A stretch of DNA of 64,000 bases from Streblospio benedicti (taxonomy: Eukaryota > Annelida > Polychaeta > Spionida > Spionidae), in assembly GCA_019095985.1 (NCBI GenBank), contig CM032666.1, positions 59,815,437 to 59,879,436 on the forward strand, read 5' to 3'. The notes under the pieces were generated by a model. That model did no database searches, was not told where the DNA came from, and saw nothing but the letters and a program-made list of their open reading frames with translations. The translations under genes and the position numbers were made by a program. Of the stretch, positions 42,443 to 53,399 are shown piece after piece (the stretch's first letter is position 1; every line of letters starts with the position of its first letter).

Positions 42443-42952
42443 TCAGTGCTGGGTTTCCCTGGCTCTCCGCTCCTCCCTCAATAAGGGTAGGTAAGCATCC
42501 AGGATGTACATGTCTATTAGCTCTGCATATGTAAGTTGTTTGAAACAATTATCTGCGTTTAGATGCTTGCACATATAATTTTCCAACTGCAATGCGAGAT
42601 CTTTAATTTGGAACAATTCTGTTGCTTCTATCGCATTTTCAATATCTGCACTGTCAATATCAATCCTCTTTTCATACAAAATATGCACTATCGAATTCAA
42701 TACCCAAAAACTAATAAAATCGATTGTGGCTTTTCCTTCTAGAGTTTCTTTCATGCTATTGCTGAACATTGCATAGAAATAGTGAGATGATGCTGCCAGG
42801 ACGTTCCTGTGGCAGTGATGCTCCTGGCCATTGGAGGATATTACGCAGTCTGTAAACTGTGTGCTCTCCTGTTGCTCAGCAAGTTGCTGAAGGATGCGGG
42901 AACTATAACCCTGTATAGGCTCAGGGGTAAATGGTACTGCTGCCATTGCCAC
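42443..42952 (-). CDS. BTB/POZ-domain protein (Kelch-like), short
   Basis: This is a single open frame of 169 codons. Residues ~20-130 form a BTB domain: FTDCVISSNGQEHHCHRNVL then AASSHYFYAMFSNSMKE carry the conserved Asp, the H-x-x-V-L-A-A-x-S-x-Y-F core and the M-x-E motif. Residues ~131-160 look like the start of a BACK domain (NADNCFKQLTYAELIDMYIL). The frame then stops, with no Kelch repeats, whereas usual KLHL proteins are ~550-600 residues. The ATG context (GGCAATGG) is good. BTB domains dimerise and bind Cullin-3, but without BACK/Kelch a substrate-adaptor role is doubtful. It is a first exon, a truncated gene or a decaying copy. Confidence 0.7.
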   Translation of the reverse strand: MAMAAVPFTPEPIQGYSSRILQQLAEQQESTQFTDCVISSNGQEHHCHRNVLAASSHYFYAMFSNSMKETLEGKATIDFISFWVLNSIVHILYEKRIDIDSADIENAIEATELFQIKDLALQLENYMCKHLNADNCFKQLTYAELIDMYILDAYLPLLREERRARETQH

Positions 42953-43572
42953 GAATTACTAAAAAATTTCCGCCTTTGATGCACCTTCCAGGTGTTCCAC
43001 TTCATTAGTTGATGCAAAGCAGTCATCAGAAGAATTTTGGGGTCTTTTGCTTAAGTTTTGAAAGTAATATATCCAACAACTGACAGTGTCCTGTAGATCA
43101 GATGTATTAAGAATATTTTCCTACACTCAGTACCAACCCATAGTGATCTACACTACATAAAAATATAAAATGTTTGAAGTGAAATGATGGAAGTTATTTA
43201 TTTATTTTTATTAAATTCATAAAACCCTTTGAGTATTATTGATGAGATCAAATATATGTTGAACATAATTTTATCAACTTCCTTATTTTTGTACCATTAA
43301 TGAGGGATTTGATATTTTATTATTATGATCATTTTCTATATGGTTTTGAATTGCCATGCTAAGACCATCAAGCAATTCCTGTTTTGAGCTACATGGGAGG
43401 GATGATATAGAAAAAATGCTTTGTGTCCTCTATAGTCAAATGGCATAGGTGACACATGTCAATCTATAAAATTGCATTTCTGTGTGTGGAAATTTAAACC
43501 ACAGACTCATTCTCAGTCTGCTATGGTTGATTGGCTCTGTTTCTGCAAACATGAAAAAAGAAAAAAAAATAG
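42953..43572. other. Non-coding stretch
   Basis: This is the upstream region of the BTB frame; no promoter element is recognisable. AT-rich. Confidence 0.35.
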
Positions 43573-43848
43573 CTACGTTGAAAAACAATAAATATCTTTC
43601 AATTTTTTCTTACATAGTGAAAGAGTAACACTATTTTTTACATCTAATCGAGTGTCATTCCACCTTTTTATTGAAGAGGGTATAAATGATTTCAAGAAAT
43701 AATTTTGTTGTGTCCTATTTTGCGGAATTACGTTAGGATATCCTATGTTATAATTCTGGCGCCCAAAATTAGATGGTAGTATATCTACAATATAATTTAG
43801 TAGAAGCTGTACTGCAGTGGTTATAGCATAACTGTTGTTATACTTCAT
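43573..43848 (-). mobile_element. LINE ORF2 extreme C-terminus
   Basis: The minus-strand frame contains QQNYFLKSFIPSSIKRWNDT then RLDVKNSVTLSLCKKKLKDI. This is the Y-x-x-S-F-x-P-x-x-I-x-x-W-N-x-L ... S-x-S-L-x-x-F-K-x-x-L end of CR1/L2-type polyproteins. Only the last ~90 codons remain. Confidence 0.8.
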
Positions 43849-46527
43849 TCACCCATACTTGTCTCAATGAAATCTTGAACCTCGTTTTTATTTTTTGAGA
43901 ATTATTTGTATAGTTTTGAAGTTACAGTTCTAAATGTGTCTAAACTTATACCAAAAAGCAGCATTAGACAAGGTCATTTTGATATTCATTATTTTTAGGC
44001 TTGTCAGTTTGGATGTTTTTAGGAAAGTAAACATCAAATGATGTTTCAATCTGAAACTACGGACTTCTAACAGTATGGTTTATGAAGACTTATTGTGTTT
44101 GGCATCAGAGCTTAAAAGTCCTTCTAGAATTTTTTTCTTTGAATAATTGGAAGTTATACATCTGCTTATATTTATAGAACAAATATGCCTTTTGAAACAT
44201 TTTACAAGGTGAAGATATGTTGAAAAAAGTAACAGAGATACAATAGGTATTAACGTTGAGCTGGTCATTTTTCCGAAAAATTCGGTGGTGTACGTCCCAC
44301 CCTTATGAATGACTGGAATAGCAGCTAATTTGCTTATGTTACATGTGGTGTGTGATTTGGTATAGACTAATACCATCACCAAATAGTAACAACCTATGAC
44401 CAATATATGCTGAGCAGGTAGCCTTTTATCTGCCTAATGTCTTATTGTATTTTGTCACAACCAATTGCATTTAGTTAATGGTATTTTGCTCATTATAATT
44501 TTATACGTTCTTGTTGTCAAATCCACTCTATTTAATATCGGCTCATGAAATGAGCCTCTATGGACTTCCCAACTGCAACCTAGAAAACGAACCAATCAGC
44601 GCAAAGCTCTCGCTAATGTGGGAGAACATTAGACCTGTCAATTTTCTGTGACTCCTCCTCTGGTGTATCAAATTTTTATGTAGCAGTAAAACTGGGGCAG
44701 TTACGATTGATTTTCTGGCAGTAACAGATAGCCCTGGAAGACAATTATCTGCTTCAAATTTCAGCCCTAAAATACTCTTATTTGCATAGGAAAAACCATG
44801 GCTTGTCATACATCGCTGGAAACCTTGTGAAACCAGCTTTGCAGTAAGACCTAAAATAAATGTGAAACTAGACTCGTCAAGGTCATATCACGACATCTAT
44901 AATAAGTACATCAACGCGGTATTCTTAGGTTCAATCGACAGCAAAACTATTTTGACACTGCTAAAGGATGCCAATAAGCCTTTATTAAGAGCGTTGGCTT
45001 GTTACGAATCTACAACAAAGCGCATGCTGCGCAAGGCTGATCATGGTTTGGTATGGTTTGTTAACATGGCGCCGACAGACTTGTGATAGTTTATTGAAAA
45101 ATATTATATTATCAGTCTCCGGTGCCTCATCTGATTGTATATTGCATGCCGGATCACAAACTATAAGGGGTTTGGCAAACTACACAATAAATCTGGGCGT
45201 CGGATATTTATTATTTCTATCGAAGTGTCGACTGTCATAAGTCCACGCCGATAAAGAAATCAAAGTTTGAACACGTTTTTGGTCCGTAATTGATTATAAG
45301 TGAAAATATATCATTATGAATTAGTATTATGAAATATAGATGGTTAATGTGTTTCGTGTGTATCTCCGATAAAATGTCGCTATGATTAAAATTACTATTG
45401 AATCGGCAATTACTCGAAATGGTCGAAATCGATCGTGATGCTGTGTGTATCCTTATTTATAATGGTGAGAATAAGAAACTAGACCATCTCGTAAATGTAT
45501 GCTGTAAATGTGAAAACGTTTTGATAAAAACCCCAAGGTTTATATTTCACTCTCTATGAGGGAACCTCCGACGGTGAATAACTTGTCAAGCAAAAAGCCG
45601 TATCGGCAGTCAGCAGCAAAACAGTGCAAATGGGGTTGGCGTCCTAAGGGTTAAACAATAATCAAATTTTGCAGCAATTTTATGTATAACACCGAATTGC
45701 TTATAATTGCATTATTCGGATTGGTAACTAAGGTATGGTTATTTCCTGTGTTTCTGGTCCTGGTGCTTCAATGATTTTGGTTTTCAATATGATCAGGGGA
45801 CTTGTTCCAAAATAGTAGTCATGAGACAAACGTATGTAACATTATACATGGAAATATGACATCATAGTCTAATGATGTCATATCGAACATTCTCTACTTG
45901 TTCATCAAAGTTCATGCATGTCTCTGCATTATGAATGTATGAGAGATAGCAGGAGGGAGCATGGAACATGGTCATAATGTGCAAAACAAGCACCTACATA
46001 TAACACAGTTCCTTCATCGAAATTGTATGTAATCTTGCATTTGTAAAAACTATGTAATGTTGCAATTAAGCAATCCCAGAAAAAACAGTCCCCAAAAACA
46101 CAACGCAATACCATAAAAGCTCACAATAGAAAAAGAATGATTTGCATAATTACTGCTTTCATTTGTTCCATTGTATTACCACAAATAACAAACACAACTC
46201 GCCTCGTTTACAGATACTAATTCTTGTGTTATGTTTCATTTTATGACTATGTACCAACCTCAACTTGTTGTCCTGTCTCGGTTCTGAAATAAGGCCATTG
46301 GGGTAAAAAGAGACTATGAATAATACATATTTTTTATTGTAAAAATGTCAGCATTGTATATCAAATGCCCTCCTCGTAGACATTATTCAGTAATAAAGTA
46401 GGGATTGCTTCACGAGAATTGCATGAAATATGCTCCCTGGCTGCAGGGGTGATTAATCATGCGTGTTATCTACTGTTCAAGCGGCTGCTGCTATTTTTTT
46501 TCATTACCTTGTCTTGATTAGACATAT
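43849..46527. other. Gene-poor stretch
   Basis: The open frames at 44080-44403 and 44558-44809 (minus) and 44862-45086 (plus) show no recognised domain, and I do not call them. No repeats were recognised. Confidence 0.3.
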
Positions 46528-47310
46528 ATGACACTTTTTCAAGACTCGCTACATGGTTCTATTTGGAGACAATTTGGATCCCCTCAGGACTACAAGCACA
46601 AATTCAAATTTGAAAATACAGCTAACGGAAACAGCGACAACTTACGAAAAAGAAAAGTACTACGGTTCAACCCACCATACAGTGTAACAGTGGCCACAAA
46701 TATAGGCGAAAAATTCCTCCAACTGATTGATGAACACTTCCCCAAAGAAAACAAGTTAAACAAACTTTTCAATAGAAATTCAACAAAAGTTAGCTACAGC
46801 TGTATGCCGAACCTAGAGCAGATAATGAAATACAACAATAAATTAAAGCTACAAGAACCCAAAGACTCAACCGCCGACACGTGCAATTGCAGACAGCCAA
46901 TATCATGCCCTGTAGAAAACAAATCCCTGGATAAATCTCTATTATACCAAGCCACAGTCAATAGGAATGATGATAAACCACAAGAGGCTTACATTGGCCT
47001 CACTGAGGGGACCTTCAAACAAAGATATATACGACATACACAGATAGCTTTAACAATAGTATACGAAGATATGACACAGCACTAAACAAATGCATATGGC
47101 AACTCAAAAACCATAGCATTGACCATACCACATTGTGAAAAGTGATAGCCACCGCTTGTCCATGCTCCACAGCCTCCAAAATTTGCAACTTGTGCCTGAC
47201 CGAAAAATACTTTATAATATGTTAGCCAGACATCTTATCACTCAACAGCAGAAACGAACTCATCAACAGTTGAAGACACCTGAAAAAACACCTCTGTAAC
47301 TATATACAAT
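46528..47310 (+). mobile_element. Penelope-like element, 3' part with GIY-YIG region
   Basis: The plus-strand frame 46528-47085 contains RFNPPYSVTVATNIGEKFLQ then LFNRNSTKVSYSCMPNL, a CNCR...CPV cysteine pair and AYIGLTEGTFKQRYIRH. That is the conserved stretch between the reverse transcriptase and the GIY-YIG endonuclease of Penelope-like elements. Recognisable C-terminal sequence continues to about 47300 (SLNSRNELI). The reverse transcriptase is absent upstream. The element is truncated at its 5' side and broken a few times. Confidence 0.85.
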
Positions 47311-48129
47311 TGTATTAAGTTCAATAACTTTTCTAAATTAAAACCTGTTTTCCCAATGTATATTTATATAGAAACAAAATATTTATTAACGAAAACAAAT
47401 GTTACTTTTACGGGCCAGTTTCATTCATTGAATGGAATCTTCAGAAAGTGACATACATGTAACAATGAAGTAAACATTGATTTCTCTGTACTGGTAGCAC
47501 ATTGTATTGATTATGACATGATGATATTGATTATGACATTATGTTAGTGCCATGGGCCCCAGCATCATGGTAGGTAGGGGCGTGCGGTTTGTATACCACC
47601 ATGAATCATGCACATTACATCACACTTGAACCAGACGCTCCATTGTGCTTGTCATTTGAGACAAGTCAGCCGTGTGATTCTGGCCTTGACTCACCAGTTT
47701 CCGCATGCTCTGGTTAGTCTTGGCTTGCTCGCACTGTGACATCTCGAGCTTAGCCTTAACAGCGTGCAGCTGCACTTTTGACCCTCCCTTGCAGCAGTAT
47801 GAAAGATGGTGAGGACACGGCCCCATTGGCTGATGTAATTAACACATGGTAAGGGTAGCTCCAGTGGATTGACCTGAGGAGGAAGAGGGTGAAGGGGGAC
47901 TTCCATGGCCCCTGAGATACGGTTCAGGCGCATCTCCTCAGTGTGGAGCGACGTCACCTGGCCATTCCGTAGGTACTGGTTGTCGCGTTCAAGCTCTGAG
48001 CCTTTTGATGGTATATGAAATGTTTTACCCCTTTGATGGTACAAAAAGTTGCACTGACCCTTGCACTATTACACTCATCTTTCAAATCTCCTTTGAAGGT
48101 CTTGCTTACACGCTCTGTGTAGTCCGGTG
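47311..48129. other. Stretch with one unassigned coding-like frame
   Basis: On the minus strand 47826-47620 reads KAKLEMSQCEQAKTNQSMRK then LVSQGQNHTADLSQMTSTME to a stop. It looks like a heptad-rich C-terminal segment, but I cannot place it. The overlapping frame at 48044-47691 covers the same DNA. It lies directly downstream of the Crypton-derived exon on the same strand and could belong to that gene. Confidence 0.35.
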
Positions 48130-48497
48130 CTTTTTTACCAGTGCTAGTTATATGACATGGAAATTATCGATATCTAAATTCCTGTGCTCATGTCCCCCCA
48201 GATAGCAAACTTTGTACAAATCAAATAGAACAAATTGTTGACAAGTTTTCTGGGATCATCAGTGCCTAATACATGTTTTTGCCATAGAATATCTTTATCC
48301 TTGTAGCGTATGGGCAATGCCTTACTTACATTCATTCCATTGCCTTCTGATGCAGACTCCTGCATCTCATGATCTTGTGCAAGCTGAATTTTATCGGTTA
48401 GCAATGTACATTTATCACCATACAATTCCAAATGTCTTTGCAAAGAGGTAACAAGTTCAATGAGGCTTTTGTGAGGATACTTCGAACCGTTTGTTTT
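48130..48497 (-). pseudogene. Crypton-derived recombinase-like exon (DUF3504, ZMYM/KIAA1958-like)
   Basis: The minus strand reads YPHKSLIELVTSLQRHLELY then EGNGMNVSKALPIRYKDKDI then LWQKHVLGTDDPRKLVNNLF, the typical middle of the tyrosine-recombinase-like domain in ZMYM2/QRICH1/KIAA1958 proteins. The following G-G-x-E-H-R motif is present as GGHEHRN but in a different frame, so one frameshift precedes it and the reading stops soon after. A possible acceptor (GAAGTTAG) lies at 48497. Host members are nuclear proteins that no longer recombine; this copy looks dead. Confidence 0.7.
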
Positions 48498-48689
48498 CTA
48501 ACTTCCCTTATAAAGAATGACAACACTTCTTGAATTCGTTCTTAAGGTATATCTTGCAATGGAGGAACATACTCACCAGAAACACATTGCTTATATTTCC
48601 CCCACTCATAAGTGTTTGGTAGCCCAATGTGCCTTCTTTTTTGCAGTAATGGGAATAACTGCTTTTGCCAACTCTTCTTACCTCATTTG

Positions 48690-48880
48690 TCTAAAACACT
48701 TTCCACATTTAATGCACATATAAGTATCTTCTCCAGAGTGGGTTTCATGTGTCTGATCAAGTAATTATTTTGTTTAAAACATCTTCCACATTCACTGCAC
48801 TAACCAGATTATGGCTGAATGGTTTCTCAAACACTGTGTACTGATGTTTGTTTCCATTTTGATCCTGCTAAACAGGCCTG
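48690..48880 (-). pseudogene. C2H2 zinc-finger exon fragment, copy C
   Basis: The minus strand reads GNKHQYTVFEKPFSHNL, then CSECGRCFKQNNYLIRHM, then TYMCIKCGKCFRQM running into a donor-like GTAAGA near 48680. These are pieces of two or three fingers in more than one frame. It shares its first part with the copies at 49320 and 51330. Confidence 0.6.
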
Positions 48881-50230
48881 CTACGTATTCCGAAATATTG
48901 GAATTATACTGAAATTTGAATCTTCCGAACCTTCCGACGAAATCATATATATTCCGAAATTCAAGAAAATACCAAATGTTTTTAGAAATATGTGAAGTTA
49001 TTTGCCATGACACCAGCAACAGTGCATGTTTGATTTTTAACTTTATCAGCTGTGAACAGGATCGCTATTTATAAGTTGCTTTTTGTCGTAGTCGCAATGA
49101 ATAAGGCTTTGTACGTTATGCTGAATGAACGGAATGGCGCTGGCATATGATAAATGCTCAAGTGTTTTAGAAATGATTGATGAGTAATCTCAAAAAATAA
49201 GCTATATTAGTATTGCTGTAGGGAATTTGTTTTAGCGAAATTTGTTGATTTGCATGCACAGTGTTGAGCTTACCGGGCTGCCTGGCTGCCTGTTTTGTTT
49301 TGTGACTTACCTGGTATCACGGAAGAATTTCTTACACACTGTATACTGATATTTGTTTCCATTTTGATCCTTCAATTGTTTCTGCATGTTAGAAAATCCT
49401 TGTGCCACCTTTCTCCTGCTCACTCTGACTCAATCCATCCATTATCCTCGCTATTATAAAGTCCTCAGTGTGTCAGCTGACAGTATATTACTTGATCAGG
49501 TGGCTGCTTCATGTTAATCCTCTATGACACACTTTATACAATATTTTTGACAGTTCTACAGTGGGAAGGATTTATTTTAACTTATAATCTATATATATAC
49601 ACAAATCTGCTGGACTTTAGCTATTTGTTTACGTAATTTGTAAGAGAATGTAAAACTCTAAGTCTATTTTTACACATAATAACTGTATTGTTGGAAATAT
49701 GAGGTTGATGAAATCTTACTAAGTTTGATACTAGGCAGGTCATTATTAGGAAATATTGAAAATATTTTAAATTTGAATCTTTAGAAATTCTGTGAATTAT
49801 TTATATTAAAATTCAAGAAAATACCAAATATTTTTATTAATCTGTCAAGGATTATTTTAAGTATGACACCAGCAACAGCGCATGTTTGATTCTTTGTACG
49901 TTATGCTGAACGAACGGAATGGTGCTGGCGTATGATAAATGCACAAGTGTTTTAGAAATGATTGATGAGTAATCTAAAAAAATAAGCTAATAACATACTA
50001 TTGCTTCAAATATTCCCTGAAATTTCCGCTAAAATATGAAATGCTCTGAAATCTCCCCGACTTTGAGACCCAAAATGAAACTCCCTGCAGGGAATTTGTT
50101 TTAGCAAAATTTGTTGATTTGCATGCACAGTGTTGGGCTTACCGGGCTGCCTGGCTGCCTGTTTTGTTTTGTGACTTACCTGTCTGTCCATTTTAGCTTC
50201 TTCTCGTTTGGTTGGTGATGTATAAAGGGC
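48881..50230 (-). repeat. Repeated exon/intron block of the zinc-finger locus
   Basis: TTTGTTGATTTGCATGCACAG ... TTACCGGGCTGCCTGGCTGC ... TTTGTGACTTA occurs at about 49228-49312, 50098-50178 and 50500-50575. A longer block (GTACGTTATGCTGAA, TGATTGATGAGTAATCT) is shared by 49110-49200 and 49895-49985. Most copies end, on the minus strand, in CAG|GTAAGTCAC. Confidence 0.8.
49320..49520 (-). pseudogene. Zinc-finger gene first-exon copy B, broken
   Basis: The minus strand begins MDGLSQSEQEKGGTR and then stops. DNA further on still matches the intact copy at 51330 (QLKDQNGNKYQYTVCKKFF in another frame) and ends in ACCAG|GTAAGT. The upstream CTGACACACTGAGGACTTTA is also shared, so the 5' region was duplicated too. 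Confidence 0.65.
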
Positions 50231-51329
50231 AGTTCATGTCACACTCGTGTTTGCCGGGTTTCTGATGTTTGGCCGGCCTGCTCCGCTTTTGATCCTTTAG
50301 ACATATATTATCATGTTTGCATTCAAAATAAGATCCATTTACAGTTCTAAAATGTCATATCCATTATTTTTAGTGGCATCTTTGTAAGACATAGTAATAG
50401 AAACATGAAAAAATATGCTAAAATATGAAATGCTTTGAAATGATTGTAGACATTGAGACCCAAAATGAAACTCCCTGCAGGGAATTTGTTTTTGTTTTAG
50501 TGAAATTGTTGATTTGCATGCACAGTGTTGGGCTTACCGGGCTGCCTGGCTGCCTGTTTTGGTTTGTGACTTATCTGTCTGTGGTTGAATTATTTCTTAC
50601 ACACTGTGGACTGATGTTTGTTTCCATTTTAATCCTTCAATTGTGTCAGCATCGATATATTTCTACCACTAATGACGAAAATGGCAATCTTTGGATGATT
50701 GAAGAGGTAGACTCTAATGTGTTCTGCAAATAGCTTTACAATTTTTTTTTGTTTTTGGTTTTAGAAGCCTATGAAATTCTGCTAATGTGTTGGTACATAG
50801 CTATGATTAGCTATGATTAGCTATACAGTGAACAATAGGTATACTGTGGTTTCATGTTTTAGTGTGTATTTTGAAACCGTCACTTGTAATTGTCAAAATA
50901 TATTTATGTGAAGTAGAGAATTGATGTGTGAGGTTATTACTTTTTGTAACATCATGATACGATCATAGCACGTTCACAGCATTGTTTACATCTTTTCTTG
51001 CATGGCATGCTATGAAAAGGTAATCTATTTTCTCACATAGGAAAAAACTGGAGGACATACAAGAGATTTACAACATGAGATAAGAACAAACTGTAATACC
51101 AATTTCTTGTCATCGACATGTTTTACATCTATGTTTGGTGGACTTCTTAGGACTGGCCAGGAATTTCAAGAAAACTGCCGCAGGCTTGTGGCACTGTCTT
51201 ATAGATTCACACAGATCGTTCCTATGCAGATGCTTCCTACGCTGCTAGTAGAGAACCTGAACACTTAGTTGTGCTTGGAGAGAAAGCACCAGAGCCTTGT
51301 CTGGCTGGGAAGAGTCTAACAGGGAGGGG
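50231..51329. other. Intervening sequence with a partial third copy
   Basis: 50575-50655 keeps TTTCTTACACACTGTG and GTTTGTTTCCATTTTAATCC from the zinc-finger exon. The rest to 51329 has no feature I can support; AGCTATGATTAGCTATGATT at 50800-50822 is a short tandem repeat. Confidence 0.5.
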
Positions 51330-51660
51330 TCAGCCCCATGCTGAAGGAGAACTGGCACCAGCTTCCATCTTTTCCCTTTCACTGCCTGATGGAGCAATGT
51401 ATATCCATTTGTAGTCAGTGTGGCTTCTCATGTGCTTGGTCAGATTATGACTGAATGATTTCTCACAAAGTGTGCCCTGATGTTTGTTTCCATGTTGATC
51501 CTTCAATTGTTTCTGGATGTCAGATTTCCTCGTGCCACCTTTCTCCTGCTTACTCTGACTCAATCCGTCCATTATCCTCGCTATTATAAAGTCCTCAGTG
51601 TGTCAGCTGACAGTATATCACTTGATCAGGTAGCTGCTCTTCATGTAATGTTGTTAATGT
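51330..51660 (-). CDS. Zinc-finger gene first exon, copy A (open)
   Basis: The minus-strand ATG at 51572 opens 80 codons: MDGLSQSKQEKGGTRKSDIQ, then KQLKDQHGNKHQGTLCEKSF, then SHNLTKHMRSHTDYKWIY. One incomplete C2H2 finger is visible (the first Cys pair is reduced, then H-x-x-x-H kept as KHMRSH), preceded by a lysine/glutamine-rich leader. The leader and the sequence up to 51660 are shared with the broken copy B (49320-49520). It could be a small remaining gene or simply the best-preserved relic. Confidence 0.5.
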
Positions 51661-51827
51661 TGTCTTGTCCATATCTATTTTAATAACATTTCGCTGGGCT
51701 ATGCTATTCATATTCTTGTATTCATATTCTTTGTATTATGCATAAAAATATTTAAATAAATAGTATTTGAATAATAATCTAAACACCTATTTTTTAAATT
51801 TTAAATTATTAAAAATTATTATAAAAC

Positions 51828-52215
51828 TGAAAAAAAAACTTACATATGATACAATTACAATATGCAATGAAATCATTTTGGATTTACAGTCCTTTAGTAT
51901 ATTGAGTTTGGTTTTAAATTAAGCATATATTTGAAGGAAAATAAAAACTTATAATATGATACAATTACAATATGCCATGAATCTTACCATTGCCATCAGC
52001 TTACCATTGATAAAGCATTTGCAGTCCTGATTAGTAGATTGAGCTTGGTTTTAAGATATATAAAGATATATATAAGATATATTTGAAGGAAAATAAAAAC
52101 TTATAATATGATACAATTACAATATGCCATGAATCTTACCATTGCCATCAACTTATCATTGATAAAGCACTTACAGTCCTGATTAGTAGATTGAGCTTGG
52201 TTTTAAGATAACTAA
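51828..52215 (+). repeat. Three-unit tandem repeat, ~110-150 bp
   Basis: Units start at about 51828, 51940 and 52088 with AAACTTA(C/T)A(A)TATGATACAATTACA and continue to TTGAG(T/C)TTGGTTTTAA. The last two are nearly identical (AATCTTACCATTGCCATCA). Confidence 0.85.
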
Positions 52216-53399
52216 TTAAATAATATTAAAGGTTTATTCTGGAAAATGCCAAAATCCAAGTTACCTCTTTGACAGTAAATCCAAGACAGGTCAGAACAAT
52301 TTCAAACAAAGTAATTTATTCAAGTGTAAGTTTCCACCAACAAAGAGTGCAAAATAAATATTATACCCCTGTGTTTTTCTTACTGACCCTTTCAACCACA
52401 ATACTATACAAATAATATCTATCATGATAAAACATAGTAATACAACCAAATAAGTGATAAAAAACTAAATATGAGACAAATTACTACACACAGACCATTT
52501 CCACCATCTTGCAGATGTAGAGGAAAAAGTCCCAAATACACAAGTATAACTAATGCATGAATACATATATTTTAAAGTGTTAAAGTAAAAGTTTTCCTAT
52601 ATAATAACAAAATATCATACAATGAATAATCAAGTTAAACTAGAAATATATATTTTTTATATCATTAAAACAATTTGGAAATTCATACACCATAAACGTA
52701 TATCATACGTCAACAACAACATCCCCCATTGATTCGCATCCACCGGAGCACGTGTACTGTTGTTGGCATTGTGTGGTAGGGAATGCCGTCTTGTTTACAA
52801 CACTATCACCACTTTCAATTTTAAACGTAATGCTCAGTGGATAATCAAGAATGCTTTGATAGAAGTACTATGTCATGTATAGTGCATTCTAATTATTCCT
52901 ATCATTAAAACGGCACTAAGAGAATAACTGGAACAATTTAAATACCCAGCCATAAAAAAGGCCTGTTATGAAACAGGCAAAGCATGTGTAGGCACAAAAT
53001 GTAAACCAGATGATTTTCCTCAGACGTAACTTAACGGTGCACATAATAAGTGTTCTATCTCTTCAATGTTAATTGTGACGTCTGGCGTTGGAAATCCATG
53101 GTACGTTTGGCAAAAATCATTCGATTTTGCAAGCTCACATGACCTGTTTAAGTAAACAAGACAGCATGGCATTTTCTTCAATATTAAATGTTCATTACAC
53201 ATAAAAAAATATAAGTCTTATTTTCCTTACTCTTACATGAAAAAAATCATTTATCAATACTAGTATTTACAGGACAAATTTGTTATTGGCTGAGCATTAT
53301 CTTTAAAGGTTCTTCCTGTGGTTTGAGCTGGCTCATCAATGTATGGAAGTACTTGATCAGGGTTCTCCTCACATTTGTCTTCAGATTGTTTAGGGAGGT
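52216..53399. other. Stretch with two weak coding-like pieces
   Basis: On the minus strand 52870-52712 reads DYPLSITFKIESGDSVVNKT then CQQQYTCSGGCESMGDVVVD to a stop, with a C-x4-C-x3-C pattern like a secreted domain. 53202-53020 reads CCLVYLNRSCELAKSNDFCQ then GFPTPDVTINIEEIEHLL and contains an acceptor-like TTAAACAG. Neither matches a family I know. TTGGCTGAGCATTATCTTTA at 53286 is shared with 35339. Confidence 0.3.
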
